From assembly GCF_001940455.1 (NCBI RefSeq), contig NZ_MKQR01000026.1, forward strand, positions 616,351 to 680,350: DNA of 64,000 nucleotides, written 5' to 3'. Source of the DNA: Actinokineospora bangkokensis. Lineage in GTDB: Bacteria; Actinomycetota; Actinomycetes; Mycobacteriales; Pseudonocardiaceae. Below the pieces are notes generated by a model. It saw only the letters and a list, made by a program, of their open reading frames with translations. It was not told the origin of the DNA and made no database searches. The translations under genes and the position numbers were made by a program. Positions 33,516 to 41,993 of the stretch are shown here, in pieces. Positions within the stretch are counted from its first letter, which is position 1. Each line of letters begins with the position of its first letter.

Positions 33516-34349
33516 TCAGGCGCCGGTCTCGACCGGGACGCCCACCAGCGAGCCGTACTCGGTCCACGAGCCGTCGTAGTTCTTCACGTCCGACAGGCCC
33601 AGCAGCTCGTGCAGGGCGAACCAGGTGTGCGAGGAGCGCTCGCCGATGCGGCAGTAGGCGATGGTGGACTTCGACTCGTCCAGGCCCGCCTCCTTGTACA
33701 GCTCCAGCAGCTCCTCGTTGGACTTGAAGGTGCCGTCCTCGTTGGCCGCCTTGGACCACGGCACGTTCAGCGCGCCCGGGATGTGGCCCTTGACCTGCGC
33801 CTGCTCCTGCGGCAGGTGCGCGGGGGCGGCCAGCTTGCCGGAGAACTCGTCGGGGGAGCGCACGTCGACCAGGTTCTTGTTCCCGATCGCGTCCACGACC
33901 TCCTGGCGGAAGGCGCGCAGCGAGGCGTCCTGCTCCTTGGCCGTGTAGGAGGTCTCCGGGCGGGAGACGGCCTCGGCGTCGAGCGGGCGGCCGTCGAGCT
34001 CCCACTTCTTGCGGCCGCCGTCGAGCAGCTTCACCGCGTCGTGGCCGTAGAGCTTGAAGTACCAGTAGGCGTAGGCGGCGAACCAGTTGTTGTTGCCGCC
34101 GTAGAGGATCACGGTGTCGTCGTTGCCGATGCCGCGCGCCGACAGCAGCTTCTCGAAGCCCTGGCGGTCGATGAAGTCGCGGCGGACCGGGTCCTGGAGG
34201 TCCTGCTTCCAGTCGACCTTGACCGCACCGGGGATGTGCCCGGTGTCGTAGGCGCTGGCGTCCTCGTCGACCTCGACGAACACCACGCCGGGGGTCTGGA
34301 GGTTCTCCTCGGCCCAGGCGGCAGTGACCAGCACGTCTTCGCGGCTCAT
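33516..34349 (-). CDS. sseA: Thiosulfate sulfurtransferase
   Basis: 277 residues, two rhodanese domains. The C-terminal active-site loop YCRIGERSSHTWF carries the sulfur-accepting Cys; the N-terminal domain lacks it. Typical motifs VLYGGNNNWFAAYAYWYFKLYG and DVRSPDEFSGK. Transfers sulfane sulfur from thiosulfate or mercaptopyruvate. ATG at 34349 overlaps the DUF4395 stop (ATGA). Confidence 0.93.
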   Translation of the reverse strand: MSREDVLVTAAWAEENLQTPGVVFVEVDEDASAYDTGHIPGAVKVDWKQDLQDPVRRDFIDRQGFEKLLSARGIGNDDTVILYGGNNNWFAAYAYWYFKLYGHDAVKLLDGGRKKWELDGRPLDAEAVSRPETSYTAKEQDASLRAFRQEVVDAIGNKNLVDVRSPDEFSGKLAAPAHLPQEQAQVKGHIPGALNVPWSKAANEDGTFKSNEELLELYKEAGLDESKSTIAYCRIGERSSHTWFALHELLGLSDVKNYDGSWTEYGSLVGVPVETGA

Positions 34350-34801
34350 CGGGCGGTTCCCACTTCCTTGTTGGTGATGGACAGGCGGTTGAGCAGCAGG
34401 TACGCCTCGCAGCCGAGGCAGAACCCGAACGCGGCGTTGAGGAAGGCCGCGGCCAGCGCCAGCGCGGTGGCGACCACGCCGAGGGCGGGGACGGCGAAGG
34501 CGTAGCCGAGGGTGCCGACGACGGCGAAGCCGAAGCCGACGCCCTGGGCGAAGCGCAGCGGGGCGGTGTCCTCGCGCTCGTCGGTGGGCTTCAGGCGCGG
34601 GGCGATGAGCACCCGGTAGAGCACCGAGTACGGCGAGAAGCGCAGCCCGGCGAAGGCGCCGAGGGCGAACACGACGGCCTGGGCGGCCAACAGGGGCCAC
34701 CAGCCGGTCGCGAGCACGGCGACGAGGACGGCGGTGGTGACCCAGGCGGCGAACCGGGGTCCGCGCGGGTCCACCTGGGGGCGAGCGGGGGGTGCGGGCA
34801 T
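34346..34801 (-). CDS. DUF4395 membrane protein
   Basis: 151 residues, four transmembrane helices, ending with a conserved CLGCEAYLLLNRL where the Cys pair may handle sulfur. DUF4395 genes accompany sseA and a thioredoxin-like gene in actinobacteria. ATG at 34801 is chosen for its GGGAGG site 9 nt ahead; the in-frame codon nine residues upstream lies before that site. It is the first gene after the leader peptide and attenuator. Confidence 0.88.
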   Translation of the reverse strand: MPAPPARPQVDPRGPRFAAWVTTAVLVAVLATGWWPLLAAQAVVFALGAFAGLRFSPYSVLYRVLIAPRLKPTDEREDTAPLRFAQGVGFGFAVVGTLGYAFAVPALGVVATALALAAAFLNAAFGFCLGCEAYLLLNRLSITNKEVGTAR

Positions 34802-34816
34802 GCGGCGTGGCCTCCC

Positions 34817-34903
34817 TGACCTGGGCACGGGTGGGGTCCGGTGCTCGGGCGGCAGCTCGGGGCCGGTGGGCGCGCGCCCACGGCCGTCCGCCCGATCAGG
34901 TCA
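34817..34903 (-). promoter_or_regulatory. Attenuator-like structure between leader peptide and DUF4395
   Basis: On the minus strand TGACCTG (containing the leader stop codon) and CAGGTCA (directly abutting the GGGAGG of the DUF4395 gene) are complementary. Between them lies a GC-rich hairpin centred on GTGGGCGCGCGCCCAC. Pairing would hide the ribosome site; a ribosome paused at the leader's cysteine codons would leave it free, or the reverse. Consistent with cysteine-dependent control. Confidence 0.6.
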
Positions 34904-34969
34904 CCGACACAGGCTGCTGTCCACGCGGCAGAAGTCCACCGCGCGGCGCCGTGTGAGGGTGCTGGTCAC
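34901..34969 (-). CDS. Cysteine-containing leader peptide
   Basis: 22 codons beginning GTG at 34969 and ending AVDFCRVDSSLCR-stop. The pattern VDFCRV-SSLCR is that of the small leader peptides found ahead of sulfur-metabolism genes in actinomycetes, where translation through Cys codons reports cysteine supply. TAAGCT lies 7 nt before the GTG, so it is leaderless. Too short for routine gene calling. Confidence 0.85.
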   Translation of the reverse strand: MTSTLTRRRAVDFCRVDSSLCR

Positions 34970-34976
34970 GGGGGCG

Positions 34977-34982
34977 AGCTTA
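34977..34982 (-). promoter_or_regulatory. Leaderless -10 of the leader peptide / sulfur operon
   Basis: Minus strand TAAGCT, 7 nt, GTG. Confidence 0.6.
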
Positions 34983-35072
34983 CGCGCCGACCCCCCGTGG
35001 TGAGAGCACCCGTCCACATGCTGGGAGGGGTGGAGCGGTCGGGTCCGCCGGGGAAACCGCTGGTGGCGGGTG

Positions 35073-35489
35073 TCAGGCGGGCAGGTGGGGGGCGAGGGCG
35101 GCGAGCAGCTCCGCCCGCTTGGGGACGCCGCTGACCCGCAGGAGTTCCACACCGCGGGAATCGACGGCGAGCGTCGTGGGGGTGCGCAGCACCGACAACC
35201 GCTCGGCCAGCCGCGGCTGCGAGGTCAGGTCGAGGTCGGTGTGCGCGAGCCCGCCGGTGCGCCCGGCGAGGTCGGCGAGCAGCACCCGCGCCTGGCGGCA
35301 GGGCGCGCAGAAGGTGGTGGACAGCTGCACGAGCGTCACCGCGGCGTCGGGGTCGAGCAGCGCGCGCACCTCCTCGGGCACGGCCTGGTCCACGGCCTTC
35401 TCCTTCACCCTGCCGTCGCGGGCGCGCAGCGCGAACCCGATGGCGGTGGCGAGCAGCAGCGTGCCCACCGCGACGAGCAGTCCGACCAC
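35073..35489 (-). CDS. Membrane-anchored thioredoxin-like protein
   Basis: 138 residues. N-terminal transmembrane helix (VGLLVAVGTLLLATAIGFAL) then a thioredoxin fold with active site STTFCAPCRQ and cis-Pro LRTPTTLAV. The redox domain probably faces outside. GTG with GGGAGGT upstream. Precedes the sulfur operon; likely supplies reducing power to or protects its proteins (inferred from the conserved neighbourhood). Confidence 0.88.
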   Translation of the reverse strand: MVGLLVAVGTLLLATAIGFALRARDGRVKEKAVDQAVPEEVRALLDPDAAVTLVQLSTTFCAPCRQARVLLADLAGRTGGLAHTDLDLTSQPRLAERLSVLRTPTTLAVDSRGVELLRVSGVPKRAELLAALAPHLPA

Positions 35490-35526
35490 GTCCGACCTCC
35501 CTGCACCCGGGCGGCGGACCCGGGGA

Positions 35527-36414
35527 TCAGCCCTGGCCCAGCACCACGTTGCTGGCCTTGCCCTTCACCGTCAGCACCCCCGACTGCACGGTAACCGCGG
35601 TCGGGGTCACGTCGAAGGGGAGTTCACCAGTCGGGAGGCTGCGCGAGAACACCTCCAGGATGACGCCCTCGATGGCCGAGGGCAGCCGGGTGGTGCCCGC
35701 CGCGCTGCGCAGCTCCAGCCGCTTGGCGTCGATGGCGATGGACCCCTGCTCCAGGGAGATGACCGAGAACACGCACAGCTCGGTGCTCTGGCCCGCGATC
35801 TCGACGGTGCCGCAGAGCCGCACGCCCGCGGTGGCGCCCTCGGTGTCGGCGGTCTCCACGCTGTCGAGGTCGGTCTCCGAGCCGTCGGCGGGCGCGGTGG
35901 CCACCAGGGACTTGGCCGCGGGCTCGATGGTCAGGTTGGTGATCGAGGCGATGGCGCTGTTGGACTGGTTGGCCTGCAGGGCGCGGTTGACGTCGGCGGC
36001 CTTGATCCGCACCTGGCCCTCGACCTCGCGCACCGGGATCTGCTTGAGCGAGCCGGAGACGACCTCCGACAGCGGGGCGGTGATGCCGCGCAGGTCGGCG
36101 TGCACGTCGACGTCGCGCAGCACGTCCTGCACCGGGACGCCCTTGGCGTCGACGGTCACCGAGTCGTACTCGCCCGCGGCGACCTGGGCCAGGAAGGAGA
36201 AGCCGCCGACCTTGACCGAGGGGTCGTCGGCCAGGCCGAACTGCTGCTTGGCCCGCTGCGAGACCTCGTGCTCGAACACCGCGGCGGCGCCGAAGTCGGC
36301 GGCCACCAGCAGCGCGAGCAGCACGACCAGGCTGATCACCAGCCTGCGCACCACCTTGGAGCGGCCCCGCCGGGGGCCGGCCTGCGCCCTGCCGGTGTTC
36401 GTCGTGCTCGTCAT
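35527..36414 (-). CDS. DUF2993 (LmeA-like) lipid-binding protein
   Basis: 295 residues. A positive N-terminus and one transmembrane helix (VVRRLVISLVVLLALLVAAD) place the rest outside. The DUF2993 domain is a tubular lipid-binding fold; LmeA of mycobacteria acts in lipomannan maturation in the periplasm. Here it may bind phosphoinositide lipids, inferred from family. ATG at 36414 preferred over GTG at 36423. Confidence 0.85.
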   Translation of the reverse strand: MTSTTNTGRAQAGPRRGRSKVVRRLVISLVVLLALLVAADFGAAAVFEHEVSQRAKQQFGLADDPSVKVGGFSFLAQVAAGEYDSVTVDAKGVPVQDVLRDVDVHADLRGITAPLSEVVSGSLKQIPVREVEGQVRIKAADVNRALQANQSNSAIASITNLTIEPAAKSLVATAPADGSETDLDSVETADTEGATAGVRLCGTVEIAGQSTELCVFSVISLEQGSIAIDAKRLELRSAAGTTRLPSAIEGVILEVFSRSLPTGELPFDVTPTAVTVQSGVLTVKGKASNVVLGQG

Positions 36415-36466
36415 CCCCGCCACCCTCGTCGTCGACGCGGGCTCCCGGGCGACCCGCTGCTACCAC

Positions 36467-36489
36467 TGCACGTACCTCTTGCACGTACC
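36467..36489. repeat. Two direct repeats TGCACGTACC, 13 bp apart
   Basis: TGCACGTACC at 36467-36476 and again at 36480-36489, in the promoter region of the DUF2993 gene. Spacing of 13 bp is not a full helical turn multiple but close to one and a quarter; may be a regulator site. Confidence 0.5.
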
Positions 36490-37020
36490 CCTGTAGGACC
36501 CGCGAGCACCCGGTCGGGTTGTGCGAGTCCCGCCCCCATGATCCCCGTCCCCCACCGCCGTCACGCGGCGGGGCGGGGCGCGGGCGCCTCCCGCCACCCC
36601 TGACCGGGCTGGTGACACACCGCGTGACCTGCTCACCCGTACGTGGACGACCACTCCGGGTGACGCCTGCCGGCGGAGGACCGCGCATTGCACCGAGCGG
36701 AGCACTGGCCGCTCGTTCAGGGGTGGCGCGCGGGGGTCGCCGGACACGCGTAACACACGATTCACAAAGTGATCAAATAGGCGACCCGGAATCGTTCCCG
36801 GCGTCGATAAAGCCAGGTCAACCGGTCGATTAACGCGGCCGTAACACGATGCCCCTGACCTGCCGAATCGGCCTGTCCGGGGCGTGCACCCGTGTGACGC
36901 GGGTGTCACGACCACGACATCTGAGCAGGTCGGCGGCTATTCTCACCGGAGCCCGAAAACGACCTCCCGCTCCTCGACGCCGACGGGCGCGGAACCACCG
37001 CAAGAGAGGCGGACTCGCAC
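36490..37020. other. Long intergenic region upstream of glnR
   Basis: About 530 bp with no convincing gene. The section 36740-36850 is AT-rich for this genome. A -10 TATTCT (36938-36943) followed by a 70-nt leader with AGAGAGG before the ATG is a reasonable glnR promoter. I looked for the GTNAC-n6-GAAAC GlnR pattern and found no clear copy. Confidence 0.5.
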
Positions 37021-37767
37021 ATGAGCCTCGACCTGCTGCTGCTGACCGCGGACCCGGAGCCGGGTTCGGTCCTCCCGTCGCTGATGCTGCTGCCGCACAC
37101 CGTGCGCACCCAGGCCCCCGAGGTCACCGCCCTGCTGGAGGCGGGCTCGCGCGACGCGGTCGTGGTCGACGCCCGCACCGACCTCGCCGCCGCCAAGAGC
37201 CTGTGCCGCCTGCTCACCAGCGGCGGCGACAGCTGCCCGGTGCTGGCGGTGGTCAACGAGGGCGGCCTGGTCGCGATCAACAGCGACTGGCGCATCGACG
37301 AGATCCTGCTGCCCACCGCGGGCCCGGCCGAGGTCGACGCCCGGCTGCGGCTGCTGACCTCGCGCGGCCCGGCCGGTGCCGCCGCCGATGGCGCGCTGCG
37401 CCTGGGCGAGCTGGTCATCGACGAGGCCACCTACATGGCCCGGCTGCGCGGGCGCCCGCTCGACCTCACGTACAAGGAGTTCGAGCTGCTGAAGTACCTG
37501 GCCCAGCACGCGGGCCGGGTGTTCACCCGGGCGCAGCTGCTGCAGGAGGTCTGGGGCTACGACTTCTTCGGCGGCACCCGCACGGTGGACGTGCACGTGC
37601 GGCGGCTGCGCGCCAAGCTCGGCCCCGAGCACGAGCAGATGATCGGCACCGTGCGCAACGTCGGCTACAAGTTCGTCCAGCCGCCCAAGTCCGGCGCCGC
37701 GCGCCGCGAGGTCGAGCAGCTGGACCCGACCGCCGACCTGCCGGGCTTCCAGGTCGACGCCCGCTGA
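37021..37767 (+). CDS. glnR: GlnR-type nitrogen response regulator
   Basis: 248 residues. Orphan OmpR/PhoB-class regulator that controls nitrogen assimilation genes in actinomycetes. Receiver: [41 protein letters not shown] and [14 protein letters not shown] match GlnR; the acidic phosphorylation pocket is incomplete, as is normal for GlnR, which works as an unphosphorylated dimer. Winged helix: [40 protein letters not shown]. No sensor kinase is adjacent. Confidence 0.92.
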   Translation: MSLDLLLLTADPEPGSVLPSLMLLPHTVRTQAPEVTALLEAGSRDAVVVDARTDLAAAKSLCRLLTSGGDSCPVLAVVNEGGLVAINSDWRIDEILLPTAGPAEVDARLRLLTSRGPAGAAADGALRLGELVIDEATYMARLRGRPLDLTYKEFELLKYLAQHAGRVFTRAQLLQEVWGYDFFGGTRTVDVHVRRLRAKLGPEHEQMIGTVRNVGYKFVQPPKSGAARREVEQLDPTADLPGFQVDAR

Positions 37768-37776
37768 CCGGACGCG

Positions 37777-37813
37777 GCGAGGGCCCGCACCCGACCGGGG
37801 TGCGGGCCCTCGC
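37777..37813. terminator. Bidirectional terminator between glnR and OYE gene
   Basis: Perfect 16-bp stem GCGAGGGCCCGCACCC / GGGTGCGGGCCCTCGC with loop GACCG, midway between the two convergent stops. Confidence 0.9.
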
Positions 37814-37836
37814 GCTGTCCCGGGTCAGGTCCCGGG

Positions 37837-38901
37837 TCAGAAGGCGCGCTCGTACTGCGGCGGCACCGGCGCCGGGTCGCCCAGCGCGGCGGCGGCGCGC
37901 AGCGGCCAGTACGGGTCGCGCAGCAGCTCCCTGGCGAGCAGCACCAGGTCGGCGCTGCCGTCGGTGAGGACCGCCTCGGCCTGGTGCGGGTCGGTGATCA
38001 TGCCGACCGCGCCGGTGGGGACGTCGGCCTTGGCGCGGATCGCCGCGGCGAACGGCACCTGGTAGCCGGGGCCCACCTCGATCTTCGCGTTCGGGGTGTT
38101 GCCGCCGCTGGAGGCGTCCACGAGGTCGGCGCCCGCGTCCCGCAGCACCCTGGCGACCTCCACGCTGTCGTCCACGGTGAGCCCGCCCTCGGTCCAGTCG
38201 GACGCGGAGACGCGGACGAGCACCGGCACCTCCTCGCCCACGGCCTCCCGCACCGCCCGGACGACCTCGACGGCGAACCGGGCGCGCCCCTCGAACGACC
38301 CGCCGTAGCCGTCGGTGCGGGTGTTGGACAGCGGGGACAGGAACTCGTGCAGCAGGTAGCCGTGGGCGGCGTGCACCTCGACCACCTCGAAGCCCGCGGC
38401 CAGCGCCAACCGCGCGCCCTCGGCGAACTTGGCCACCAGGTCCGCGATCTCGGCCTCGGTGAGCGCGGTGGGGGTGCGGTAGGAGTCGACGAAGGCGTCC
38501 TCGGTCGGGCCGACGGGGGTCCACCCGCCGTCCGCGTCCGCCACACCGCCGCGGCCCTCGCCCCACGGGCGGTAGGTGGAGGCCTTGCGGCCCGCGTGCG
38601 CCAGCTGGATGCCGGGCACCGACCCCCGCGCCTTGATGAACCGGGTGATCGGCTGCCACGCCTCGACGTGGGCCTGCGACCAGATGCCCACGTCCTGCGG
38701 GGAGATCCGGCCCTCGGGGACGACCGCGCTGGCCTCCGCGATCACCAACCCGGCGCCGCCGACCGCCCGCGACCCGAGGTGCACGAGGTGCCAGTCGTCG
38801 GGCAGGCCGTCCACCGCCGAGTACTGGCACATGGGGCTGACCACGACGCGGTTCGGCAAGGTGACCGACCGGATCCGGTAGGGGCTGAACAGCTGGCTCA
38901 C
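37837..38901 (-). CDS. Old Yellow Enzyme-like NADH:flavin oxidoreductase (YqjM type)
   Basis: 354 residues. FMN TIM barrel: LFSPYRIRSVTLPNRVVVSPMCQYSA with the YqjM-type Cys, HAGRKAS, EVHAAHGYLLHEFLSPLSNTRTD and the catalytic region. Reduces activated C=C bonds using NAD(P)H, probably detoxifying enones. GTG at 38901 with AGGAGGAG ahead. Confidence 0.93.
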   Translation of the reverse strand: MSQLFSPYRIRSVTLPNRVVVSPMCQYSAVDGLPDDWHLVHLGSRAVGGAGLVIAEASAVVPEGRISPQDVGIWSQAHVEAWQPITRFIKARGSVPGIQLAHAGRKASTYRPWGEGRGGVADADGGWTPVGPTEDAFVDSYRTPTALTEAEIADLVAKFAEGARLALAAGFEVVEVHAAHGYLLHEFLSPLSNTRTDGYGGSFEGRARFAVEVVRAVREAVGEEVPVLVRVSASDWTEGGLTVDDSVEVARVLRDAGADLVDASSGGNTPNAKIEVGPGYQVPFAAAIRAKADVPTGAVGMITDPHQAEAVLTDGSADLVLLARELLRDPYWPLRAAAALGDPAPVPPQYERAF

Positions 38902-39006
38902 GCGCGCTCCTCCTGAACAGGTTGTGTCCGTTCCACCCTGCTGGAGCGACACCGGGCGCCGTTCTGTTCCCGGGTGTGGTCGAACACCCACCGCGCGTGC
39001 GCGGCT

Positions 39007-39435
39007 TCAGTCCGGGAAGGGGCCCCGCCGGTTGGCCTTGGTGGACGCGCGGCGCTTCTTGGCCGAGATGCGGCGCTCCTGCGACCCGCGCGTCGGCTTG
39101 GTCGCCCGCCGCGCCTTGGGCGGCGGGGCGGCGGCGTCGCGCAGCAGCCTGGCCAGCCGGTCGCGGGCGGCGGCGCGGTTGGCCAGCTGCGCCCGGTGCT
39201 CGCTGGCGGCCACCACGAGCACGCCGTCGACCAGCCGCGTCCGCAGCCTGGCCAGCACCCGGTCGCGCAGGTGCTCGGGGATCGACGGCGACGCGGCCAC
39301 GTCGAACGACAGCTCGACGCGGCTGTCGGCGGTGTTGACGCCCTGCCCGCCGGGCCCCGACGAGCGGGAGAAGCGCTCGTGCAGCTCGCCCGCCGGGATC
39401 ACCAGCGCGCGCGTCACGACGAGGTCCTCGGCCAC
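39007..39435 (-). CDS. arfB: Alternative ribosome-rescue hydrolase
   Basis: 142 residues. GGQ catalytic loop in RSSGPGGQGVNTADSRVEL, and a basic, disordered C-terminal tail (KARRATKPTRGSQERRISAK...) that inserts into the mRNA channel of stalled ribosomes. Releases peptides from ribosomes lacking a stop codon, alongside trans-translation. GTG at 39435 gives the usual N-terminus VAEDLVVTRALVIPAGELHE. Confidence 0.95.
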   Translation of the reverse strand: MAEDLVVTRALVIPAGELHERFSRSSGPGGQGVNTADSRVELSFDVAASPSIPEHLRDRVLARLRTRLVDGVLVVAASEHRAQLANRAAARDRLARLLRDAAAPPPKARRATKPTRGSQERRISAKKRRASTKANRRGPFPD

Positions 39436-39476
39436 ACCCCGAGTATGACCCGCGCACCGACCACCGACCGAACGGA

Positions 39477-40202
39477 TTACGGCGCGAGCCCCGGCAGGGT
39501 GGCCAGCTGCCGCAGCGTGGCGTCGGGCAGGACCTGCCCCCGGGTCGACCCGCGCTCGGGGTCGGACTCGGAGACGAGGGTGCTCGACCCGTCCGCCCGG
39601 ACGAACGCGAACCCCACGTCCCGCCCGACCTGGCGCCTGACGAGCGCGCCGCCCGGCAGCGGCTCGACGCGGCACCCCAGGTCACCGGTCCCCACCGGGC
39701 ACGGCGGCCGGTCCGCCGCGGCCGGGTCCGGCCCCGTCACGCGCACGGTCAGCACCCGGTCGCCGGTGGGGGTGCGCAGCGTGGTGTAGAGCGTGGCGTA
39801 GTCGCTGAACCGGTACCACGGGCCGAACCCGCCGACCTTGCCGGTGACGTCGGCGGGCCAGGTGACCGGCGCGGCCGCGAGCGCGTCCGACATCCGGTCC
39901 AGCACGGCCCGGTCGCGGACCAGGCCCAGCACCGGCGGGTCGACCGCCGTGGACGGCCCCGCCGCGACCGGCGCCCGGTGCGGCGCGGCGACCCGGTCCG
40001 CCACCGCGATCCCGCCCGCCAGCGCGGCCACGAACGCCACCGCCGCCACCCCCTGCACCAGCGCCCGCCGCCGCGCCCGCCCGCGCCCGGCCGCGAACAC
40101 CGCGTCGCGGTCCAGCGCGAGCGGCGGCTCCCCGACCACCGCGGCCCGCAGCGCCGCCCGCACCTCGGCCTCCGGCCCCGCCGTGCTCCCCGGCTCCGTC
40201 AT
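39477..40202 (-). CDS. Membrane protein, partner of the SigE-type sigma factor
   Basis: 241 residues. A cytosolic N-terminus of about 45 residues, one transmembrane helix (GVAAVAFVAALAGGIAVADRV), and an outer domain of about 170 residues with two Cys (PPCPVGTGDLGCRVEP) likely bonded. Start overlaps the sigma factor stop (ATGA). This layout is that of an anti-sigma-like partner but no anti-sigma domain is recognisable. Confidence 0.75.
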   Translation of the reverse strand: MTEPGSTAGPEAEVRAALRAAVVGEPPLALDRDAVFAAGRGRARRRALVQGVAAVAFVAALAGGIAVADRVAAPHRAPVAAGPSTAVDPPVLGLVRDRAVLDRMSDALAAAPVTWPADVTGKVGGFGPWYRFSDYATLYTTLRTPTGDRVLTVRVTGPDPAAADRPPCPVGTGDLGCRVEPLPGGALVRRQVGRDVGFAFVRADGSSTLVSESDPERGSTRGQVLPDATLRQLATLPGLAP

Positions 40203-40708
40203 CGCAGGCCCTCCACGGCCACCCGTCCCTCGGCCAGCAGCGCCCGCAGCGCCGCCAGCCCCTTCGCGGCCTGGCTCTTGACCGTGCCCTCGCTGCGCCC
40301 CAGGGCGTCGGCCACCTCGGCGACCGACAGGTCCTCCCAGTACCGCAGCACCACCACGGCCCGCTGCCCCGGTGGCAGCCGCGCCAGCGCCCGCCGCACA
40401 TCCACCGCGTCGTCCACCGCAGCGGCGGGCACCCCGGTCTCGGGCACCCGGTCCACCGGGCTCTCCCGCCGCCGGTGCGCCCGCCGCGACTCGTCGATGG
40501 CCGCCCGCACCATGACCCGCCGGGCGTAGGCGTCCACCGACCCCGTCCGCGACAGCCGCGGCCACACGGCGTACATCTTCGCGAGGGTCGTCTGCACCAG
40601 GTCCTGCGCCCGGTGCCAGTCACCCCCGCAGAGCAGGAACGCGGTCCTGCGCATCACGGCGGCCCGGCTGTCCAGGTACTCCCCGAACTCGGCATCCCGA
40701 TCCGCCAA
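40199..40708 (-). CDS. SigE-family ECF-type sigma factor
   Basis: 169 residues from the TTG at 40708. Region 2 DRDAEFGEYLDSRAAVMRRTAFLL then WHRAQDLVQTTLAKMYAVW, region 4 LARLPPGQRAVVVLRYWEDLSVAEVADALGRSEGTVKSQ, all typical of the Streptomyces SigE-70 family (small, no SnoaL tail). The TTG has a GAGAGGAA site 6 nt ahead; a GTG at 40759 is the alternative. Translationally coupled to the membrane protein behind it. Target regulon unknown. Confidence 0.9.
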   Translation of the reverse strand: MADRDAEFGEYLDSRAAVMRRTAFLLCGGDWHRAQDLVQTTLAKMYAVWPRLSRTGSVDAYARRVMVRAAIDESRRAHRRRESPVDRVPETGVPAAAVDDAVDVRRALARLPPGQRAVVVLRYWEDLSVAEVADALGRSEGTVKSQAAKGLAALRALLAEGRVAVEGLR

Positions 40709-40830
40709 GGCGCGTTCCTCTCCCTCGTGCTCCGCCGGTAGAACGGCGTGGACGAGCACGGGGTTGCCCCAACGGCCGAACTTCTCCCGGCCGGACCGCG
40801 GCGCGCGGCCAGCCAGCGCTGTGCCGGGGG

Positions 40831-41916
40831 TCAGAAGCGGGGGTGGTCGCCCACCAGCTCGGCCCGGGGCGCGGAGGCGTCCGCGGCGGGGCGGACCTCG
40901 CCCAGCAGCCAGCAGGGGACGTGCCGGGCCGTCAGCACGGCCAGGGCGCGGTCGGCCTCCTCCGGTGCCACGACGGCCACCATGCCGACGCCCATGTTGA
41001 AGGTGCGCTCCATCTCCTCGCGCTCCACCCGGCCGCGCTGGGCGATCATGGAGAAGACGGGCTGGGGGGTCCAGCTGCCGCGGTCGATGGTGGCGTGCAG
41101 GCCCTCGGGGATCACGCGGGCGAGGTTGGCGGCCAGGCCGCCGCCGGTGATGTGGGCGAAGGTGCGGACCTCGGCCTCGGCGACGAGGGCGAGGCAGTCC
41201 TTGGCGTAGATGCGGGTGGGTTCGAGCAGCTCCTCGCCCAGGGTGCGGCCGAACTCCTCGACGTGGCCCTCCAGCGGGATGCGGCCGATGCGGAGCAGGA
41301 CGTGGCGGGCCAGGGAGTAGCCGTTGGAGTGCAGGCCGGAGGAGCCCATGCCGATGAGCACGTCCCCGGGGCGGACCAGTTCCGGGCCCAGCACCGAGTC
41401 GGCCTCGACGACGCCGACGCCGGTGGCGGACAGGTCGTAGGCGCCGTCCTCCATCAGCCCGGGGTGCTCGGCGGTCTCGCCGCCGAGCAGCGCGCAGCCC
41501 GCCTGCACGCAGCCCTCGGAGATGCCCTTGACCAGCGCGGCGACCCGGTCCGGGTCGACCTTGCCCACGGCGATGTAGTCCTGCAGGAACAGCGGCTCGG
41601 CGCCGCAGACCACCAGGTCGTCGACGACCATGGCGACCAGGTCGACGCCCACGGTGTCGTGCACGTCGAGCGCCTGCGCCACGGCGATCTTGGTGCCCAC
41701 GCCGTCGGTGGAGGAGGCCAGGACCGGCTCGCGCCAGCGGTCGAGCTTGAGCCGGAACAGCCCGGCAAAGCCGCCGATGCCGCCCAGCACCTCCGGGCGG
41801 GTGGCCTTGGCCGCCCACGGCTTGAGCTTCTCGACCGCCTCGTCCCCGGCGTCGATGCTCACCCCCGCGGCCGCGTAGGTGGCGGACAGGGTGGGCTCGG
41901 GCGAGTTCTCAGTCAT
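40831..41916 (-). CDS. purM: Phosphoribosylformylglycinamidine cyclo-ligase
   Basis: 361 residues. Fifth step of purine synthesis, making AIR with ATP. STDGVGTKI, GGETAEHPG, GMGSSGLHSNGYSL and ITGGGLAANLARV are the conserved loops. ATG at 41916. Downstream of purF by 77 bp with a hairpin between. Confidence 0.97.
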   Translation of the reverse strand: MTENSPEPTLSATYAAAGVSIDAGDEAVEKLKPWAAKATRPEVLGGIGGFAGLFRLKLDRWREPVLASSTDGVGTKIAVAQALDVHDTVGVDLVAMVVDDLVVCGAEPLFLQDYIAVGKVDPDRVAALVKGISEGCVQAGCALLGGETAEHPGLMEDGAYDLSATGVGVVEADSVLGPELVRPGDVLIGMGSSGLHSNGYSLARHVLLRIGRIPLEGHVEEFGRTLGEELLEPTRIYAKDCLALVAEAEVRTFAHITGGGLAANLARVIPEGLHATIDRGSWTPQPVFSMIAQRGRVEREEMERTFNMGVGMVAVVAPEEADRALAVLTARHVPCWLLGEVRPAADASAPRAELVGDHPRF

Positions 41917-41955
41917 GGTCCGAATCGGTTGCTCGTGGGCGGTCGGGTGGGCTGG

Positions 41956-41985
41956 CCCCGCCTGGGCCACCCGGCGCAGGCGGGG
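41956..41985 (-). terminator. Hairpin between purF and purM
   Basis: 9-bp stem CCCCGCCTG / CAGGCGGGG with a 12-nt loop. May partly terminate so that purM is made at a lower level than purF, or may be only a processing site. Confidence 0.5.
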
Positions 41986-41993
41986 TGGTCCGG

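Noticed and set aside
36740..36950. GlnR autoregulation site
   Set aside because: GTAAC occurs but no paired GTNAC-n6-GAAAC arrangement was found.
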